Notes: generated by a model not told the origin, from the sequence alone. Shown: positions 1 to 10,561, numbered from the stretch's first letter. The stretch is 64,000 nt of DNA from Lentzea flava (GCF_014648475.1 NZ_BMRE01000007.1:1-64000), one strand, 5' to 3'. Program-made: numbers and translations.

Positions 1-267
1 GCGCTGGTCGCGCGTGACCACGGCTGTGCGTTTCCCGGCTGCAGTCGTCCGCCCAAGCATTGCGATGCCCACCACATCCACCACTGGGCCGATGGCGGTG
101 ACACCCGCATCGACAACGGCGTGTTGCTGTGCCGTCACCACCACACGCTGATCCACCGCAGCGGCTGGGAAGTCACGATCGAGCAGGGCGTGCCGGTCTT
201 CTACGCGCCAACCTGGCTGGACCCGCTGCGAAAACCCAGACGCAACCAGCTCCACACCGCCGCCTGA
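1..267 (+). CDS. HNH endonuclease, DUF222/13E12 family, C-terminal end (partial)
   Basis: The window opens inside this gene; the last 88 codons are present and end at TGA 265-267. The visible part is the zinc-bound HNH nuclease fold: a FPGCSRPP segment, the DAHHIHHWADGG core, a downstream Asn, and CRHHH supplying the second metal-binding half. This arrangement with a long DUF222 region upstream (not visible here) is typical of the 13E12 repeat family of actinobacteria, often present in many copies and tied to repeats or phage attachment in mycobacteria. Its substrate is unknown. The family assignment rests only on the C-terminus, but the HNH motif is clear. Confidence 0.9.
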   Translation, partial: ALVARDHGCAFPGCSRPPKHCDAHHIHHWADGGDTRIDNGVLLCRHHHTLIHRSGWEVTIEQGVPVFYAPTWLDPLRKPRRNQLHTAA

Positions 268-840
268 CCCCGACCAGCGAACGCGAGCGGCCCACCACGC
301 CAACCGCCACGGCCGTGCAGCTTGACCACGGCCGTGGCACAGCCATGCCCACAACCCGGCCAGACACAGTCGGAAGCCGCGACAGCGCCAAGAGCGATCT
401 CCCGAAGACAAGCACCGATCCCACTGCGGCTATACGGCACAAACCGCAAAGCCCTCGCCGCCACGCATTACCAACGGCGAAGCGGAGCTGGACAACACCT
501 CATGCCACGCTGTTCAAGCGGTAATTCCCGGAACCCGACCGCCCAAAGCAACCACGCACGATTGCGATTGGGGCTTGACTTTGGGTGCGAGGTGCTACCG
601 TGTTCGGATCGGCCGGGCTCCTTATGCCCGGCTTTTGAAGGCCGATCTGCGCCTCGCAAGGGCCCCGAAGTCAAGCCCCAATCGCAATCGTCGCGAAGCG
701 GCGATGAAATGACCCGGCTCGGTAAAAACGCCCACGCAACCACCCACGCAAGGTGACATCACGCAAGCCAGGTGACCCCTCCGCTGGAACCAGCACTCAC
801 CCCGCCGAACCGGACCAGCGTGCTGCGGCGCATGTGAAAG
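268..840. other. Non-coding stretch after the HNH gene
   Basis: About 570 bp without a convincing gene. Short open frames exist on both strands but are low-complexity, lack good ribosome-binding sites and resemble no family I know. The one clear structure is the large inverted repeat at 559-690, listed separately. Confidence 0.6.
559..690. repeat. 132-nt nested inverted repeat (putative structured RNA or mobile element)
   Basis: A perfect 23-bp inverted repeat forms the outer arms (559-581 and 668-690; left arm begins CGATTGCGATTGGGGC). Inside lie a weaker TGCGAGG/CCTCGC pairing, then GATCGGCC (607-614) against GGCCGATC (640-647), then GCCGGGC/GCCCGGC around a TCCTTAT loop. The whole block can fold into one long multi-helix hairpin. 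Terminators are normally a single short stem, so this looks more like a structured RNA or the footprint of a small transposable repeat. Its place 290 bp past a 13E12-type HNH gene may be meaningful or coincidental. Confidence 0.75.
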
Positions 841-882
841 GGCGGCGCCTCCCCCAGAGAACCAGGTCTGGAAGGCGCCGCC
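841..882 (-). terminator. Terminator hairpin after the subtilase gene
   Basis: A 10-bp GC-rich stem GGCGGCGCCT (841-850) pairs with AGGCGCCGCC (873-882) across a 22-nt loop, 20 bp beyond the minus-strand protease stop. There is no U tract, as usual in GC-rich actinobacteria. Confidence 0.65.
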
Positions 883-901
883 CCTCGGCGAACCCGTGGA
901 G

Positions 902-2695
<1,794 letters not shown>

Positions 2696-2863
2696 GAGAC
2701 AGGGTCCTTCCACACAGGGCCTTCGCATGCCGTGGAGGGCGTCAGGGTTCTGAACCGGCTGCGGAGGTGACGAGGACCGTAAGTCGGGCCACACCTGCGA
2801 AAACAGGTCCAGCGGAGTCCGAATAACGACACTGGCGTGTTCACGACAGGAGCATTGCGCTGA
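2696..2863. promoter_or_regulatory. Divergent promoter region with two palindromes
   Basis: The 168 bp between the protease and the regulator hold two perfect short palindromes: GGTTCTGAACC at 2746-2756, and ACCTG (2793-2797) paired with CAGGT (2804-2808) around CGAAAA. They are plausible operators for the adjacent LuxR-type protein. No convincing -35/-10 pair could be fixed by eye. Confidence 0.45.
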
Positions 2864-3808
2864 ATGGCGCACAATATGGCCGTGTTCGGACACCTGGGCG
2901 TCTCACCAGAGCTATCTGCCGTATACGAACTGCTGGTAACAGGAGGCAGCCGTACCACCGAAGAGATCGGCGTCGCGCCCGAGCTGCTCTCGCAGTTGCA
3001 CGACCTCGGTGTCGTCCGTCACCTGCCCGGCGACGTGTGGCAGGCCGTCGCACCCGACCTCGCCGTGGAGGCGCTCATCGCGGCGCGCGAGGAGCAGAAC
3101 CGCAGGGCCCGCGCCGACGTCGGCCCGCTGATGGAGCTCTACCTGCGCAACCGCGACGAGGAACAGGGAGACAACGCCTTCGTCGAGGTCGTGACCGGCG
3201 TCGGCGCGGTCCGCGAGCTGTGGAACACGCTGCTGAACGGCGCCCGCGAAGAGGTGTGCGTGCTCGACCAGCCACCGTACGTGACGCCGCTGGGCGAGCA
3301 CGTCGCGCTGGAGGACGCGACCCGCCAGCGCGACGTGCAGTGGCGCGTCGTCTACGACAGGTCCGCGGTGGACCTGCCCGGCCGCGTCACCGAGATCATC
3401 GAACTGGTCGCGGCCGGCGAACGGGCCCGCGTCACGCCGACGCTGCCGTTCAAGCTCGCCGTGATCGACACGCACGCCGCCGTGCTGCCGGTCGCGAACG
3501 GCGACGTGGTCGACAAGGTGCTGCTGATCCGCCCCTCCGCGCTGCTGGACGTGCTGCGGTCGACGTTCGAGCTGTACTGGGACAAGGGAATCCCGTTCAG
3601 TCCGGGTGGGATCTACGCAGCGGCGGCCGATGTGGACCCGAACCTGCTCGGGCTGCTCGCGGCGGGACTGACCGACGAGTCGATCGCGCGGCAGCTGGGC
3701 CTGGCGCCGCGCACCGTGCAGCGGCGGGTGCGGCAGCTGATGGACCGGTGCGGCGCGCAGACCCGGTTCCAGGCCGGGGTTCAGGCCATGCGGCGAGGAT
3801 GGCTCTAG
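2864..3808 (+). CDS. TrmB-like/LuxR C-terminal transcriptional regulator
   Basis: A 314-residue regulator. ATG 2864 is preceded by AGGAG (2848-2852), 11 nt away. The N-terminus (about 10-65) looks like a winged helix of the TrmB type (LSAVYELLVTGGSRTTEEIG). The middle (about 100-230) resembles the ligand/phospholipase-D-like domain in these regulators, with EVCVLDQPPY and a later KVLLIRPSALL strand. The end carries a LuxR/NarL helix-turn-helix (LLGLLAAGLTDESIARQLGL, then APRTVQRRVRQLMD). No receiver domain is present, so it is probably not a two-component regulator. Divergent to the subtilase and possibly its regulator. Confidence 0.85.
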   Translation: MAHNMAVFGHLGVSPELSAVYELLVTGGSRTTEEIGVAPELLSQLHDLGVVRHLPGDVWQAVAPDLAVEALIAAREEQNRRARADVGPLMELYLRNRDEEQGDNAFVEVVTGVGAVRELWNTLLNGAREEVCVLDQPPYVTPLGEHVALEDATRQRDVQWRVVYDRSAVDLPGRVTEIIELVAAGERARVTPTLPFKLAVIDTHAAVLPVANGDVVDKVLLIRPSALLDVLRSTFELYWDKGIPFSPGGIYAAAADVDPNLLGLLAAGLTDESIARQLGLAPRTVQRRVRQLMDRCGAQTRFQAGVQAMRRGWL

Positions 3809-3889
3809 ACCGCGCAAAGTCGAGTGCAACCTTCGGTGATCTTGTGGCGTCTCCTGATGTGCAAGCAACAACTCGCCATTGGGGGATCA

Positions 3890-4465
3890 ATGCGCAAGGT
3901 AATGGCGGCTGCCCTGACGGGCCTCGCTCTCGTCGGTCTCGCGGGCACCGCGTCCGCTCAGGCCGGCCAGGCCGACTACCCGTGGCCGCCGAAGGACGTC
4001 ACGCCGGTCCACAAGACCAAGGCGGAACTGCAGAAGCAGGCCGACGGGTTCAGCGCACGGCAGGAGAAGACCTACCCGCGTGCCTTCCGGGGCGCGCAGA
4101 ACGTCGAGCCGGGCCCGTGGGGCGGCGAGGCGGCGGGCGTGTTCGACGACATGCAGTACATGGGCAACACGGTGACGTTCACCTACCAGGGCCAGAACGT
4201 CATGACGTACACGCAGGTCAACGCGCCCGGTCAGCACGCGTGGTCGCCGAAGGAGTACTGCGAGAAGTACGCCGAGTGCACCGCCACCGTGAGCGACCAC
4301 AAGGGTGGCGTGACCGTGTTCGCCAAGGACGAGCGGTACGGCATCGTGGAGGCGCGGAACTTCCGCCCGAACGGTGAGGTGGTCTGGGTCCAGAGCTGGA
4401 CGCCGGGTACCGAGGCGCAGCTGGCGGTTCTCGCGACCGACCGCGCCTTCACCTTCACCAGGTAA
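3890..4465 (+). CDS. Small secreted protein of unknown function
   Basis: A 191-residue exported protein. ATG 3890 is chosen because it begins a textbook signal peptide (MRKVMAAALTGLALVGLAG, cleavage near ASAQA) with GGGGGA just upstream; an upstream ATG would place 22 hydrophilic residues before it. The mature part is rich in Trp, Tyr and charged residues (YPWPPKDVTP, VVWVQSWTPGTE) and has one close cysteine pair (YCEKYAEC) that could form a disulfide. No catalytic motif or known domain is apparent. It ends just before a shared terminator with the convergent S41 peptidase gene. Confidence 0.8.
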   Translation: MRKVMAAALTGLALVGLAGTASAQAGQADYPWPPKDVTPVHKTKAELQKQADGFSARQEKTYPRAFRGAQNVEPGPWGGEAAGVFDDMQYMGNTVTFTYQGQNVMTYTQVNAPGQHAWSPKEYCEKYAECTATVSDHKGGVTVFAKDERYGIVEARNFRPNGEVVWVQSWTPGTEAQLAVLATDRAFTFTR

Positions 4466-4483
4466 CACAAGCGGCACAACAGG

Positions 4484-4524
4484 AACGGGCGCTGCTGGTC
4501 ATGGAGTCACCAGCAGCGCCCGTT
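4484..4524. terminator. Bidirectional terminator
   Basis: A perfect 16-bp stem (AACGGGCGCTGCTGGT, 4484-4499, with its complement at 4509-4524) around a 9-nt loop lies between two convergent genes. One arm ends in GTTT on the plus strand. It can serve both genes. Confidence 0.9.
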
Positions 4525-4526
4525 TG

Positions 4527-6404
4527 TCAGCTGGCGACCTTGCGCGCGGCCACCAGCTGCCCGTCCGCGAACCCCTCGACGCGCACCTCGGTCCCGGTCG
4601 CGCTCAACGTCGCGGTGTGCGCGCCGTCGGTCACGTCCAGCGAGGTGGCCGGGCGGCCGTCGACGTAGATGTCCACCCGGTCGAGGTTCACGGTGTCCAG
4701 TGAGACGGTCGTCCCGGCGACCGCCACTCCCAGGCGCCGCACCGGCATCGCGGCGAGCAGCGAACCCGCACGAGCCAGCAGATCCACGTTGCCCTGCAAC
4801 AGATCCGCCCGCGTGACCTTGTGCTGGTGCGTCGGCCGCACGCCCAGGTCCTCCACGGGCGTACCGGCGAGCTTGCCCACGCGCAAGGTGCGGCGGATCG
4901 ACACGCGCATGTTCGCCTTGTTGGGCAACGGCTTGTACGGCGTCTCCGGGTCGCCCGGCGCCGGGATCTTCAGCAGCGTCGACAGCAGTCCGTGCGTCCA
5001 CACGTTCGCGCCGCCCGCACCGGTGTTGTCGTCCACGCCGAGGATCGGGCCCAGCTCGTGGTCGGCCCAGCCCGCGGCGAAGATGTCGGTGGCGGAGTAG
5101 CACCGCGCGTCGGTGATCAGCACGACCGGGCCGTGATACGTCTGCCCCACCGCGTTCGCGCCGTCGACCGGCGTGATGGTGTGGGCGCAGGAGAACGCCT
5201 GCCCGGTCTCGGTCGACGAGTCGAGCGACGGGAACCACGGGCCGAGGTCGATCTGGTTGGTCGGGTTGTCCGCGTGCCTGCGGCAGATCCGCAGGTTCAG
5301 CGGCGTGCTCAGGAACTGCACGGGTTCCGGGTCGATGCGGCGCGGCGTCATCGTCTGCAGCAGGAACTCCGCGGCGAAGATGTGGCCGCCGCCGTTGTCG
5401 CGCACGTCGACGATGAGCCCGTTCTGCGGCAGCAGAGCCGCGAGCCGCACGAACTCCGCGAGGAACGCCTCGGGGTCGTCGACGCTGAACGTGAAGATCC
5501 GCAGGTGGCCGAACTCCCCGGACGGCGTGGTGACCGGACGCGCGCGGAACACGCCGGGCATGGTCGTCGGGACGTCCTGCGCCGCCATCGCGACGGCACC
5601 ACCGGCCGCCTCCGCCTGCACGACCTTGGGCGCGTGCAACAACTTCTTGGCGCGGGCCTTCTCGTCGGAGTCGAGGTCGACGCCCTGCGCGGCCGCGGCG
5701 GGCGACAGCGAGTCGGCGTCGGTCATCGGCGGCAGGTTGTCGGTCACCTGCCAGTCGACGCGGATGTCGTGGGACTCACCGCTCTCGTCGCGGTAGCTGA
5801 CGACGACCCAGTCCTCGTCGGGCGGGAGCTGGATCACCAAGGGGCGCAACGTGAGCGACTCGAGGCCGCGGGCGAGGTTCGCGGCGGTGTTGCTGCCCGC
5901 GAAGATCGCGCCGTTCAACGCGACGGCGCGGGCGATCGGCGTGCCGTTCCAGTGCGTGACCTCGGCGCCGACGGCGAGACCGTCGAAGCCCGCGACCGTG
6001 CGGGCCACGAGGTACTGCTCGGTGCCGTCCTGGGCGAAGCAGCGCTCCAGCTGGAACGGCAGGAAGGCGATCTTGCCCGCGAACGGTGCGGGCAGCAGGT
6101 AGTTCGTGTGCAGGTCGCGCACCGAGTGGAAGGTGCTCGACAGCTCGCGGTGGAACTGCCACTCGGGCTCGGCCGTGGCGTCGGTCTGCCGTTCGAGTCT
6201 GGCTCTCAGGACCCTGAGTCTTTGCACGGGGTTCACCGCGTGCATGGCGACTTTGAGCGGCAGGTGCGCGTAGTTCTGTTCCAGCAGGATCAGCGCCTGG
6301 TCGACGATGAGCTTGCGCTGGGCCAGGGTGAGACTGCCCGCGGTGGCGAGGAACTCGGCGAGTCCGACGGAGTTTGCGACGTTCGGGTGAGCGGTTGCGG
6401 TCAT
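4527..6404 (-). CDS. S41 (tail-specific/C-terminal processing) family peptidase
   Basis: 625 residues, start ATG 6404 with GGAGG 7 nt upstream. The N-terminal third is helical (LTLAQRKLIVDQALILLEQ) and holds the FHSVRDLHTNYLLP segment typical of S41 proteins. The crotonase-like protease core is in the middle: GLIVDVRDNGGGHIFAAEF and then VVLITDARCYSATDIFAAGW, where Ser of YSATD is the likely nucleophile. No signal peptide or membrane segment is seen, so it is probably cytoplasmic or exported without Sec. The last 100 residues form a beta-rich tail (DIYVDGRPATSLDVTDGA). Transcribed alone, divergent from the next membrane protein. Substrate unknown. Confidence 0.85.
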   Translation of the reverse strand: MTATAHPNVANSVGLAEFLATAGSLTLAQRKLIVDQALILLEQNYAHLPLKVAMHAVNPVQRLRVLRARLERQTDATAEPEWQFHRELSSTFHSVRDLHTNYLLPAPFAGKIAFLPFQLERCFAQDGTEQYLVARTVAGFDGLAVGAEVTHWNGTPIARAVALNGAIFAGSNTAANLARGLESLTLRPLVIQLPPDEDWVVVSYRDESGESHDIRVDWQVTDNLPPMTDADSLSPAAAAQGVDLDSDEKARAKKLLHAPKVVQAEAAGGAVAMAAQDVPTTMPGVFRARPVTTPSGEFGHLRIFTFSVDDPEAFLAEFVRLAALLPQNGLIVDVRDNGGGHIFAAEFLLQTMTPRRIDPEPVQFLSTPLNLRICRRHADNPTNQIDLGPWFPSLDSSTETGQAFSCAHTITPVDGANAVGQTYHGPVVLITDARCYSATDIFAAGWADHELGPILGVDDNTGAGGANVWTHGLLSTLLKIPAPGDPETPYKPLPNKANMRVSIRRTLRVGKLAGTPVEDLGVRPTHQHKVTRADLLQGNVDLLARAGSLLAAMPVRRLGVAVAGTTVSLDTVNLDRVDIYVDGRPATSLDVTDGAHTATLSATGTEVRVEGFADGQLVAARKVAS

Positions 6405-6523
6405 GGTGGGGCCTCCTTGCCAAGTAGAGGCTTTCCAGGCCGCCCGGATACACCTTTTTCACCCGTTCGGCCGCTAACCGGAGCAGTTTCCGCGACGACA
6501 ACTGGAGTAAAGGGAGGCCGGCG

Positions 6524-8917
6524 ATGAGTCCTCGCACCCTCGAACTGCGCATTCACGGGGTCAACAACACGCCCCCTGACGCCATGCTGGCCCTTCCCGA
6601 CCACGCCGTCGAGCAGTTCCGCGGCGACCGGTTCGGCAGCTTCTGGCGGCCGAAGCCGGACAAGGCCGCCGAACTGCCACCGGACCACCCCGGACGCGTT
6701 CCCGATGACGTGCGGCGCGAGGCGTACTCGTGGGGCGGCATGGCGCGCAGCAGCCCCGGCGTGCCGGGCAGCGGGGTGCCGTCCACGTTCGCGAACGCGG
6801 TGGGGCGCATCGGATGGGCGTTGCTGCTGCCGTTCGGGCTCGCGAACGTCGCCTACTGGTCGCGCAGGCTCCCGGACGACTCGGTCCCGACCACGAAGCG
6901 GATGGTGTGGTGGAACGCCGGGCGCGGTGCGGCCAGCACGCGGCTGTTCGGGCTCGGGCTCACGGTGCTGCTGGTGCTCGCGGTGTGCGAGGTGGCGATC
7001 GACCTGTACGCGGTCCAGTGCTCGTTGCCGGGCACCACCTGCAAGCGGCTGCCGGAGTTCATGGACCTGCTCGGCGATCCCCCACGGCACGTCCGGGTGC
7101 TCGCCGCGTCGGCTGTCCCGGTGTTGCTGCTCCTGGGTCTGCTGGCGCTGACGTCGTTGTCCCGCAGCAGGTACGAGATGACGGCGATGCGCCGCCCGCC
7201 CGTGCGACGGCCCGGCGTGATGCTCAGCAGGTCGTCGATGTGGGAGGGCAGCCCGCGGATCCGCCGGCTCACCCGGCTGCACCTCGCGGCGGGGTGTTGC
7301 GTCGTGACACTGGTGACGAGCGCCCAGCAGTCGCAGCACGCGGTCTTCCTGACACTGACCGTGCTCGCCGGCGCTCTGCTGGCGGTCGTCATGGCCCGCG
7401 TGGTCGTGACGGCGACGGACTGCCCGGACGTGCCGTCGACCGAGAAGGGCGGCCTGTGGTCGTGGCTGCTGGTGGTCTCGGCGGTGCTCGTGCTGGTGGC
7501 GCACGGGTTCGCGCTCTATGCGATCGCGCCGGAGTTCACCGGGCCGCTGTGGCTGTCGTCGTGGGGCCCGCCGGTCGTCACGGTGGCGCTGCTCGGGTCC
7601 GTGCTGGCGGCGTGGTCGTGGCGGCGCAACGACGCCAAGGGCCCGCTGGTGTTCCTCGTGCTGTTCGTGGCGTTCATGGTTGCCACGTACTGGTTCTCGC
7701 TCGCCTGGATCGGCGCCGCGGTGGCGGGCGGTGCGCTCGGGTGGCGGGCGCGGCCGCGGCGCGGTGACGAGTGGCAGGCCTGGCGCGGAGCCGGACCCGG
7801 TGTGCTGCTGGGGTTGTCGCTGACCACGTCGGTGATGCTGTCGACGGTCCTGGTGCTGACGTTCCGCGGCTGGATCGGGACTGGACTGCGGGTGCCGTCG
7901 TTCTACCCGTGGTTCAGCGCGGCCTTCGCCGTGGCGCTGGTTCCGCTGGTGCTGCTGATCCTCGCGCAGGCCCTGACGTTGCTGAAGCGGCTGGTGAAAC
8001 CCGCCGTTCTGGACGACGACGCCGAGGTTCTCGTCGTGCGGGTGCGGCACGTCGTGGCCGTCACGCACCGGGCCGAGAACGTGGTCGGCGTGCTGTCGAC
8101 TCTCGGCGTGCTCGCGCTGGTGCTGACGTGCTACCTGACGTTCGCGGCGCCGTCGTGGTCCGGGTGGTCGGGCGTGACGTGGGTGGTGGGCAAGGGCGAC
8201 TGGGTCACCGGGCTCGCCGGGGTCGCGGTGATCGGATCGTTCGTGGGCGCGGGCATGCTGACCAACCGCCGCCCGCTCGGTCTGCTGTGGGACCTGATGT
8301 GCTTCCTGCCGCGCACGGCCCACCCGTTCGCGCCGCCCTGCTACGCGGAGCGCGCGGTGCCGGAGATCGCCGACCGGACCCGCGAGTTCCTGGACTCCTC
8401 GCCGGAGCACCGGGTGGTGCTGTCGGCGCACAGCCTGGGCGCGGTGCTGGCCGTCGCGGCGCTGTACGCGTTGCCGGAAGGATATTTGCGCCGGGTGCAG
8501 CTGCTGACGTACGGCGTGCAGCTGCGGCCGTACTTCGGGCGGATCTTCCCCGAGCTGCTGGGTCCGGCGGTGCTCGGAACACCGGAAGTGCGTGCGGCAG
8601 CGATGTTCTCGTGCGACCCGTGGCGGCGAAAGCCTGGTACGACACCGGATCGCGGGCTGTCCGTCCTGCTGGGACCGAGCTGGATCAACCTGTGGCGCCG
8701 CACCGACTACCTCGGTTTTCCGGTGCACGGCTGGGAGTCCAACCCGCTCGACCGTCGCGCGGGCGAGACCAACGGTTCTCTGGACAACGTGCAGACCCAC
8801 GGCGGCTATCACCTGTGCGCGGCTTACCAGGAGGCCTTCCGCGACCTCGTCTCAATTGATCTGAACCAGTCACCCGGTGGTGAACGTGGAGGGGGTGGGA
8901 ACCTGGACCGCAGTTGA
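6524..8917 (+). CDS. Polytopic membrane protein with split alpha/beta-hydrolase motifs
   Basis: 797 residues; ATG 6524 follows AGGGAGG. The first residues (LELRIHGVNNTPPDAML) look like the first strand and oxyanion region of a lipase-like alpha/beta hydrolase. About ten hydrophobic segments follow (about 80-590). The nucleophile elbow VVLSAHSLGAVLAVAAL appears only near residue 636, and QTHGGYH near residue 760 offers a catalytic His. A hydrolase fold therefore seems interrupted by a large membrane domain. Related proteins are usually annotated as hypothetical integral membrane proteins or lipase-like. The substrate could be a lipid, but that is inference. The next gene starts 13 bp downstream with its own GAGGAG site. 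Confidence 0.75.
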   Translation: MSPRTLELRIHGVNNTPPDAMLALPDHAVEQFRGDRFGSFWRPKPDKAAELPPDHPGRVPDDVRREAYSWGGMARSSPGVPGSGVPSTFANAVGRIGWALLLPFGLANVAYWSRRLPDDSVPTTKRMVWWNAGRGAASTRLFGLGLTVLLVLAVCEVAIDLYAVQCSLPGTTCKRLPEFMDLLGDPPRHVRVLAASAVPVLLLLGLLALTSLSRSRYEMTAMRRPPVRRPGVMLSRSSMWEGSPRIRRLTRLHLAAGCCVVTLVTSAQQSQHAVFLTLTVLAGALLAVVMARVVVTATDCPDVPSTEKGGLWSWLLVVSAVLVLVAHGFALYAIAPEFTGPLWLSSWGPPVVTVALLGSVLAAWSWRRNDAKGPLVFLVLFVAFMVATYWFSLAWIGAAVAGGALGWRARPRRGDEWQAWRGAGPGVLLGLSLTTSVMLSTVLVLTFRGWIGTGLRVPSFYPWFSAAFAVALVPLVLLILAQALTLLKRLVKPAVLDDDAEVLVVRVRHVVAVTHRAENVVGVLSTLGVLALVLTCYLTFAAPSWSGWSGVTWVVGKGDWVTGLAGVAVIGSFVGAGMLTNRRPLGLLWDLMCFLPRTAHPFAPPCYAERAVPEIADRTREFLDSSPEHRVVLSAHSLGAVLAVAALYALPEGYLRRVQLLTYGVQLRPYFGRIFPELLGPAVLGTPEVRAAAMFSCDPWRRKPGTTPDRGLSVLLGPSWINLWRRTDYLGFPVHGWESNPLDRRAGETNGSLDNVQTHGGYHLCAAYQEAFRDLVSIDLNQSPGGERGGGGNLDRS

Positions 8918-8930
8918 CTTGAGGAGAACC

Positions 8931-9509
8931 ATGCGCACGACCGTCGCGGCCCTCGTGGGTGCCGCACTGCTCACCGGACTGACCGCCTGTTCCGGCGAGG
9001 CCCCCGCACCGAAGGCACCCGAGATCAAGCCGGTGGCCGAGACCGAGGTCGCGGGCCCTGCCGCGACCGGCGACCAGCCGAAGGGCATCACCTACGACGT
9101 GCAGCGGATTCCGTTGGGCGCCAAGCTCTCCACCGGCTCGTCCGTCGCCAATGGACAGACGACGGTCGAGCTGAAGGTGTCCGGCCTGCTGCCGAACACG
9201 AAGTACGGCTCGCACGTGCACACCAAGCCGTGCGGCGCCAAGCCCGCCGACTCCGGTCCGCACTACCAGAACGAGAAGGACCCGGTCACGCCGAGCGTCG
9301 ACCCCAAGTACGCCAACGCCGCGAACGAGATCTGGCTCGACTTCACCACCGACGCACAGGGTGCCGCGACCGGCACGGCGAGGGTGAACTGGGAGTTCCG
9401 CAAGGGCGAGGCGAACGCGGTCATCATCCACGCCGCGCACACCAGCACCGAGCACGGCAAGGCGGGCACCGCGGGCGACCGCCTCGCCTGCTTGACGGCC
9501 CGGTTCTAA
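8931..9509 (+). CDS. sodC: Cu-only superoxide dismutase-like lipoprotein
   Basis: 192 residues, ATG 8931 with GAGGAG upstream. The signal peptide ends in a lipobox (LLTGLTAC), so the protein should be anchored outside the membrane. The Cu,Zn-SOD fold is visible: copper ligands SHVH, the bridging-position His in SGPHYQN, and IIHAAH. The usual zinc ligands (two more His and an Asp) are not evident in the loop KDPVTPSVDPKYANAA. Cys in KPCG and RLACL match the conserved disulfide. It probably disproportionates extracellular superoxide in the copper-only manner known for mycobacterial SodC, but loss of activity cannot be excluded. Confidence 0.85.
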   Translation: MRTTVAALVGAALLTGLTACSGEAPAPKAPEIKPVAETEVAGPAATGDQPKGITYDVQRIPLGAKLSTGSSVANGQTTVELKVSGLLPNTKYGSHVHTKPCGAKPADSGPHYQNEKDPVTPSVDPKYANAANEIWLDFTTDAQGAATGTARVNWEFRKGEANAVIIHAAHTSTEHGKAGTAGDRLACLTARF

Positions 9510-10561
9510 CAGGGCCAGGTCAGGGCCACACCCCCAGTGAGATGTGGCCCTGACACAGGCTCCAGGACCGCCGCGCGCACGAGGTTGAGCACCTCGTATC
9601 GGGGTCCCGCGCGGCGGACCAGCCCGCGCACGCTCAACGCGCGCACGGCGTCCTCGTCGTCCCACTCGCCCTGATCGGCCAGCCGCACCAGCGCGACGCG
9701 CTCCCGCAGGTCCAATGTGGACAGCGAGAGCCGCAGCGAGTCGCGCAGGTGCGCCGAGGTCGGGTCGAGCGGGGTGGACCGCAGCCGGTCCAGCAGGTGC
9801 TGCGGCGAGTAGACCATGAACCACCCTGCGGCGAACTCCAGCGCCGACGGCAGCCCGTCGAGCTCGTGCACCAGGCCGATCAGCGCGGCGTGGTTCGCGG
9901 GCTCCTGCCGGAACGCCGGCCGCACGCGGCGCACGTTCGTCACGAGCAGGCGCACCGCGGCGTCGTCGGCGAGCGGGGCCAGCGGGAAGACGTGCTCGCC
10001 CGGCGTCCCGGTGGGGGCGAGCGAGGTGACGATGATCCGCAGCCTCGGGTGGCTCTCCAGCAGCCGGGTGTCGGGGACGTGGTCGGTGACGAGCACGGTG
10101 TCCTGGTCGTCGTCGACGGCCGGAGTGCGCGTGGCCGGCAGCCACACCACCGACCAGCCGAGCCGGACGTGCAGCTCCCCCACCACCTCCAGCGCGAGCC
10201 GCGTCTTGCCCACTCCGCTGACACCGGTGATCGTCACCAGGCGCCTGCCGTCGGCGAACAGGTCGCCGAGCGCGGCGGTCTCGGGCTCGCGGCCCACGAT
10301 CGCCGACGACGGCGCGGGCGGCGGCACCGACACCGGTCCCGCCGGCCGCCCACCCGCCTCCCGCAGGGTCGCGCGGCTGTCGTCGTCGAGCCGCAGCCCG
10401 TCCGCGAGCAACCGGATCGTCTCGGCGCGCGGCGATCGCGTGCGGCCGCACTCCAGGTCGCGGATGGCCCGCACGCTCACCATCGCGAAGTCGGCCAGCT
10501 GCTGCTGGGTGAGGCCGACGCGGATGCGGTACGTGCGCAGCAGTTCCCCGAACTCCCTCAT
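9506..10561 (-). CDS. XRE helix-turn-helix / P-loop NTPase regulator
   Basis: 351 residues from ATG 10561, which has GGAGGG 8 nt upstream; a longer in-frame extension is rejected because it lacks these signals. Residues 5-65 form an XRE-type HTH (LRTYRIRVGLTQQQLADFA). A P-loop ATPase follows with Walker A GVSGVGKT at 113-120, like the NB-ARC/STAND domains of AfsR-type regulators, but it lacks the long TPR tail that usually makes such proteins over 700 residues. Divergent from lanM with two matching palindromes between them, so it is the best candidate local regulator of that locus. It overlaps the SOD gene end by 4 bp. Confidence 0.85.
   Translation of the reverse strand: MREFGELLRTYRIRVGLTQQQLADFAMVSVRAIRDLECGRTRSPRAETIRLLADGLRLDDDSRATLREAGGRPAGPVSVPPPAPSSAIVGREPETAALGDLFADGRRLVTITGVSGVGKTRLALEVVGELHVRLGWSVVWLPATRTPAVDDDQDTVLVTDHVPDTRLLESHPRLRIIVTSLAPTGTPGEHVFPLAPLADDAAVRLLVTNVRRVRPAFRQEPANHAALIGLVHELDGLPSALEFAAGWFMVYSPQHLLDRLRSTPLDPTSAHLRDSLRLSLSTLDLRERVALVRLADQGEWDDEDAVRALSVRGLVRRAGPRYEVLNLVRAAVLEPVSGPHLTGGVALTWPC
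9520..9553 (+). terminator. Terminator after the SOD-like gene
   Basis: An 11-bp stem TCAGGGCCACA (9520-9530) pairs with TGTGGCCCTGA (9543-9553), 10 bp past the TAA. It lies inside the 3' end of the convergent regulator gene, so that coding sequence includes the hairpin. Confidence 0.8.

Noticed and set aside
559..690. HEARO/omega RNA of an IscB nuclease
   Set aside because: The adjacent HNH protein end is DUF222/13E12-like, with no RuvC segments visible, so there is no basis for that link.
2696..2893. 66-residue N-terminal extension of the subtilase
   Set aside because: No ribosome-binding site, the sequence is unlike a leader, and GTG 2695 has GGAAGGA and starts a clean signal peptide.
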